DNA from: an uncultured Lachnospiraceae bacterium
GTDB taxonomy: Bacteria > Bacillota > Clostridia > Lachnospirales > Lachnospiraceae
NCBI GenBank assembly: GCA_910578335.1
Contig: CAJTPU010000006.1
Coordinates: 82,215-146,214, forward strand
Direction: 5' to 3'
Length of the DNA: 64,000 bases
Shown: one piece after another, positions 62,894 to 64,000 of the stretch
How positions within the stretch are numbered: position 1 is the stretch's first letter
Layout of the letters: the number at the start of each line of letters is the position of its first letter
The notes under the pieces: model-generated
Seen by the model: only the letters and a program-made list of their open reading frames with translations
Told to the model about the DNA's origin: nothing
Database searches by the model: none
Made by a program: the position numbers and the translations under genes

Positions 62894-63355
62894 ATGGAAC
62901 TGGATAACGTATTAAATACATTGCTGATTAAATTGTTTCATGATATTATGAATATTGAAGAAGAGGTATTGATTTCCGGCGAGTTTTCGGACATCACCAT
63001 AAAGGACATGCATGTAATAGAGGCAATAGGGCAGGGAGAGAAAAAAACCAGCTCTGTTGTTGCCAAAAGGCTTTCCGTTACCATGGGGACGCTTACCAAG
63101 TCCATCGACCGCCTTGCCAGAACCGGATATGTGCTGCGGGAGCGAAGCGACGAGGACAAAAGGCTGGTGCTTTTGTCCCTGACGGAAAAGGGAATCCGAG
63201 CCGATGAACGTCATAAGAAATTTCATGCGGACATGATTCAGGCGGCGATGGCACAGTTTGACGAGAAGGAGACGCAGATACTGTTGGAGTCTTTGGGCGG
63301 ACTGGCGGATTATTTTGCAGGAAAGAAAAAGGATGCGGCTGCCGAAAGAGAATGA
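62894..63355 (+). CDS. fabT: MarR-family regulator, FabT-like
   Basis: 153 residues. The winged helix includes KKTSSVVAKRLSVTMGTLTK and the wing LRERSDEDKRLVLLSLTEKG. FabT of streptococci is a MarR protein that represses fatty acid genes when bound to acyl-ACP. Being the last gene of the fab operon, with matching palindromes in the operon promoter, makes it the likely autoregulatory repressor. FabT is normally encoded near the front of the cluster. Confidence 0.85.
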   Translation: MELDNVLNTLLIKLFHDIMNIEEEVLISGEFSDITIKDMHVIEAIGQGEKKTSSVVAKRLSVTMGTLTKSIDRLARTGYVLRERSDEDKRLVLLSLTEKGIRADERHKKFHADMIQAAMAQFDEKETQILLESLGGLADYFAGKKKDAAAERE

Positions 63356-63421
63356 TACGCTGCTTGGTGCTGTGGCGAAAAATACGGCGGCACAAAAGGA
63401 TACGTGAGAAAGGCAGGAAAT

Positions 63422-63913
63422 ATGGCTGAGAGAAGGGACAAGGTTAATTATTATCTGGATTTGGCAGAGGTGGTGGCACAGCGGGGAACCTGCTTGCGCA
63501 GAAGATATGGCGCGGTGCTTGTAAAAAACGACGAGGTTATCTCCACCGGCTATACCGGAGCGCCGAGAGGGCGCAAAAACTGCACGGATATGGGAGAGTG
63601 CATCCGCCAGAAGATGAACATCCCGCGAGGGGAGCGCTACGAGCTGTGCCGCAGTGTACACGCAGAGGCAAATGCCATTATCAGCGCGGCGCGCAACCAG
63701 ATGATAGGAAGCGTCCTCTACCTGACGGGAATAGAAGTAGAGACGGGCGAAATTGTCAAAAATTCCTGTAGCTGCTCCATGTGCAAGCGGCTGATTATTA
63801 ACGCCGGCATTGAAAGTGTCTACATACGGGATACCAAAACGGATTACCGCAAGATAGAAGTGGCGGATTGGATTGAAAACGACGATTCTTTAGACGGAAA
63901 GCTGGGATATTAG
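63422..63913 (+). CDS. Deoxycytidylate deaminase (ComEB-like)
   Basis: 163 residues. Zinc-site motifs: CRSVHAEANAI (His80, Glu82 as proton shuttle) and SCSCSMCKR with two Cys ligands; the usual Pro before the first Cys is replaced by Ser. GYTGAPRGRKNC is typical of dCMP deaminases. It converts dCMP to dUMP for dTMP synthesis. Start ATG 63422 follows AGGCAGGA. Confidence 0.92.
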   Translation: MAERRDKVNYYLDLAEVVAQRGTCLRRRYGAVLVKNDEVISTGYTGAPRGRKNCTDMGECIRQKMNIPRGERYELCRSVHAEANAIISAARNQMIGSVLYLTGIEVETGEIVKNSCSCSMCKRLIINAGIESVYIRDTKTDYRKIEVADWIENDDSLDGKLGY

Positions 63914-63968
63914 GCGGACGGAAAATGTTTCTATCGATGAAAAAGGCATGGAAAAGGAGTAGGGGGGA

Positions 63969-64000
63969 ATGATGAAACGGATTTGTAAGCAGTGCGGAAA
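63969..64000 (+). CDS. Start of a zinc-ribbon protein, cut by window edge
   Basis: AGGGGGGAATG precedes codons for MMKRICKQCGK, the first Cys pair of a probable zinc ribbon. Only 10 codons are visible, so the product cannot be named. Confidence 0.45.
   Translation, partial: MMKRICKQCG

Overview
The window comes from a motile Gram-positive anaerobe, most likely a member of the Lachnospiraceae (Clostridium cluster XIVa). The grounds are the codY-flgB and sigD...rpsB-tsf gene orders, FliY with CheC/CheD, flagellar FapA, a FabK-type enoyl reductase, a fused AccDA chain, and AGGAGG ribosome binding sites. Every gene I support lies on the + strand. This assignment is inference from gene content, not from a database search.

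Layout. (1) 1-7945: the end of a type IV pilus (T4P) locus: a prepilin peptidase cut by the window edge, a PilM-PilN fusion, PilO, and four pilin-like proteins, one of about 726 residues. (2) 8.0-11.1 kb: topA and codY, each with a recognisable promoter. (3) 11.3-46.5 kb: one very long fla/che operon running flgB-flgC-fliE-fliF-fliG-fliH-fliI-fliJ-ylxF-like-fliK-flgD-orf-flgE-flbD-motA-motB-fliL-fliM-fliY-cheY-fliO-fliP-fliQ-fliR-flhB-flhA-flhF-flhG-pilZ-cheB-cheA-cheW-cheC-cheD-orf-sigD-fapA-orf-swrB-like-mltG-like. It encodes basal body, export gate, rod and hook scaffold, stator, switch, chemotaxis core and the flagellar sigma factor. Filament genes and cheR are absent from the window. (4) 46.5-48.5 kb: rpsB-tsf, with a promoter embedded in the preceding terminator hairpin and a structured leader.

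(5) 48.5-54.0 kb: an AT-richer accessory island inserted at the 3' end of tsf. It is bounded by a 146-nt direct repeat of the tsf tail plus terminator (2 mismatches by eye). It carries a VbhA-like antitoxin, a Fic enzyme, a protein with a HEPN-type RNNEMH motif, and an AbiH-family protein, packed with almost no spacing. It also holds a broken PD-(D/E)XK-like nuclease gene, a Phd-Doc pair, and a decayed second vbhA-fic copy. This is the best candidate for an undescribed (anti-phage) system.

(6) 54.1-63.9 kb: a DacF-type carboxypeptidase, then a fatty acid operon acpP-fabK-fabD-fabG-fabF-fabZ-accDA-fabH-fabT(MarR), then dCMP deaminase. The acpP promoter (TTGACA-17-TATACT) carries three TTTGANNNTCAAA palindromes at an exact 16-bp pitch, the expected operator for the FabT-like regulator that ends the operon. 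accB and accC are missing from this cluster. The window ends in the first codons of a zinc-ribbon protein.

How the parts fit. T4P and flagella give two surface motility systems. FlhF, FlhG and a YcgR-like PilZ protein suggest control of flagellar placement and by c-di-GMP. CodY sits directly upstream of fla/che as in Bacillus, pointing to nutrient control of motility.
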